A stretch of 5,886 bases of DNA from Acidobacteriota bacterium (lineage in GTDB: Bacteria > Acidobacteriota > Vicinamibacteria > Vicinamibacterales > JACQTH01), in NCBI GenBank assembly GCA_016210935.1, contig JACQTH010000228.1, forward strand, positions 1 through 5,886, read 5' to 3'. The translations under genes and the position numbers were made by a program. Below, piece by piece: positions 5,601 through 5,886 of the stretch; position 1 is the first letter of the stretch, and every line of letters begins with the position of its first letter. A model generated the notes under the pieces. It was not told the origin of the DNA. It did no database searches and saw only the letters and a program-made list of their open reading frames with translations.

Positions 5601-5643
5601 TCCGGCTTCAGCCTCGAGTCGTAGTGCCCGGCTTGAGCCGGGC
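5601..5643. repeat. REP-like repeat upstream of the PLD gene
   Basis: GCCCGGCT (5626-5633), loop TG, AGCCGGGC (5636-5643) is a perfect 8-base-arm hairpin. Fifteen bases to its left GGCTTCAGCC (5604-5613) is a second, shorter palindrome with a TC loop. Read on the minus strand the unit translates to G-P-A-Q-A-G-H-Y-D-S-R-L-K-P-D-T, a peptide that I recall as a recurrent spurious N-terminal extension in Acidobacteriota proteins. It occupies the leader between the cytochrome stop (5748) and the PLD start (5581). The remaining bases 5644-5747 show only short weak stems (for example GCTTT/AAAGC at 5700-5711) and no recognisable gene. Confidence 0.75.
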
Positions 5644-5747
5644 CCGAACACAGCTCGGCCACTCAGGGCCGCAGGTAGTTTCGGCCAGCGGAGGGAAGTG
5701 CTTTAGAAAGCTGTGAAGACGCGTGAACTTGTGTGTGGCGGACGCCC

Positions 5748-5886
5748 CTACTTCTTTTTCTTTCCCACGTCGGGCCGGTCGTCCGGAATGAAACCGTTCC
5801 GATTCGGCATCTGAGCCTTCGGCAGCGTGGCGGCATCGAGGCGATCGTGCTCACCGATGATGCCGTTCAGATACAAAAGGTAGGCC
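5748..5886 (-). CDS. C-terminal fragment of a c-type cytochrome (partial)
   Basis: A minus-strand frame enters from the right edge and stops at TAG (5750-5748), giving 45 residues: AYLLYLNGIIGEHDRLDAAT, then LPKAQMPNRNGFIPDDRPDV and a tail of GKKKK. The helix A-Y-L-L-Y-L-N-G-I-I-G-E, the L-P-K-x-x-M-P-N-R segment with the likely axial Met ligand, and the ending G-F-I-P-D-D-R-P-D-V are characteristic of the C-terminal half of periplasmic cytochromes c paired with molybdopterin sulfite/sulfur dehydrogenases (SoxD/SorB-like). The CXXCH haem site would be in the part outside the window. It passes electrons from a periplasmic oxidoreductase to the respiratory chain, if the family assignment holds. 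The frame is open across all 45 codons. It points in the same direction as the PLD gene but is separated from it by 166 bases with a repeat, so probably a different unit. Confidence 0.78.
   Translation of the reverse strand, partial: AYLLYLNGIIGEHDRLDAATLPKAQMPNRNGFIPDDRPDVGKKKK

Noticed and set aside
5663..5854. Minus-strand frame of 63 codons at the right end
   Set aside because: It overlaps, in another frame, the better supported cytochrome c tail and then runs into non-coding leader sequence; it has no motif.

Overview
The window is GC-rich DNA with bacterial gene organisation. The protein types (exported gamma-glutamyltransferase-family enzyme, OprP/OprO-type outer-membrane porin, c-type cytochrome tail) indicate a Gram-negative, respiring bacterium. 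The many short palindromes with two-base loops, and a repeat whose translation contains AQAGHYDSRLKPDT, resemble what I associate with Acidobacteriota (Vicinamibacteria) genomes from soil or sediment. That placement is inference and was not tested by search.

Layout, left to right. (1) 2-121, plus strand: the last 39 codons of a gene that begins outside the window, possibly a histidine phosphatase. (2) 196-1959, plus: a complete exported gamma-glutamyltransferase-family protein. It keeps the Thr-Thr autoprocessing site but appears to lack the usual glutamyl-binding residues. (3) 1963-2111: a leader made of degenerate AGGAGCT heptamers followed by their reverse complement, a large inverted repeat. 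(4) 2126-2623, plus: a small exported NTF2-like (SnoaL/DUF4440-type) protein. (5) 2643-2706: a double-hairpin REP-like element between convergent genes. (6) 5581 down to 2730, minus: a compact three-gene cluster read in the order HKD phospholipase-D-like protein, phosphate-selective-type porin, and a three-helix membrane protein resembling the Pycsar effector membrane domain (PycTM). The first two genes overlap by 17 bases and the last two are 4 bases apart. (7) 5601-5643: another REP-like element in the leader of the PLD gene. (8) 5748-5886, minus: the C-terminal 45 codons of a c-type cytochrome that resembles the cytochrome subunits accompanying sulfite/sulfur dehydrogenases.

How the genes work together: the three-gene minus-strand cluster is the only obvious co-expressed unit. 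All three products could act at the envelope (lipid-type hydrolase/transferase, outer-membrane channel, inner-membrane helical protein), but no nucleotide cyclase is visible, so a Pycsar defence role is not established. The plus-strand genes look like ordinary exported accessory enzymes. The most distinctive non-coding signal is a set of palindromes sharing a CT-NN-AG tip. They occur between genes, upstream of a gene, and inside the porin reading frame in a predicted surface loop. A different two-base-loop palindrome lies in the porin's signal-peptide region.
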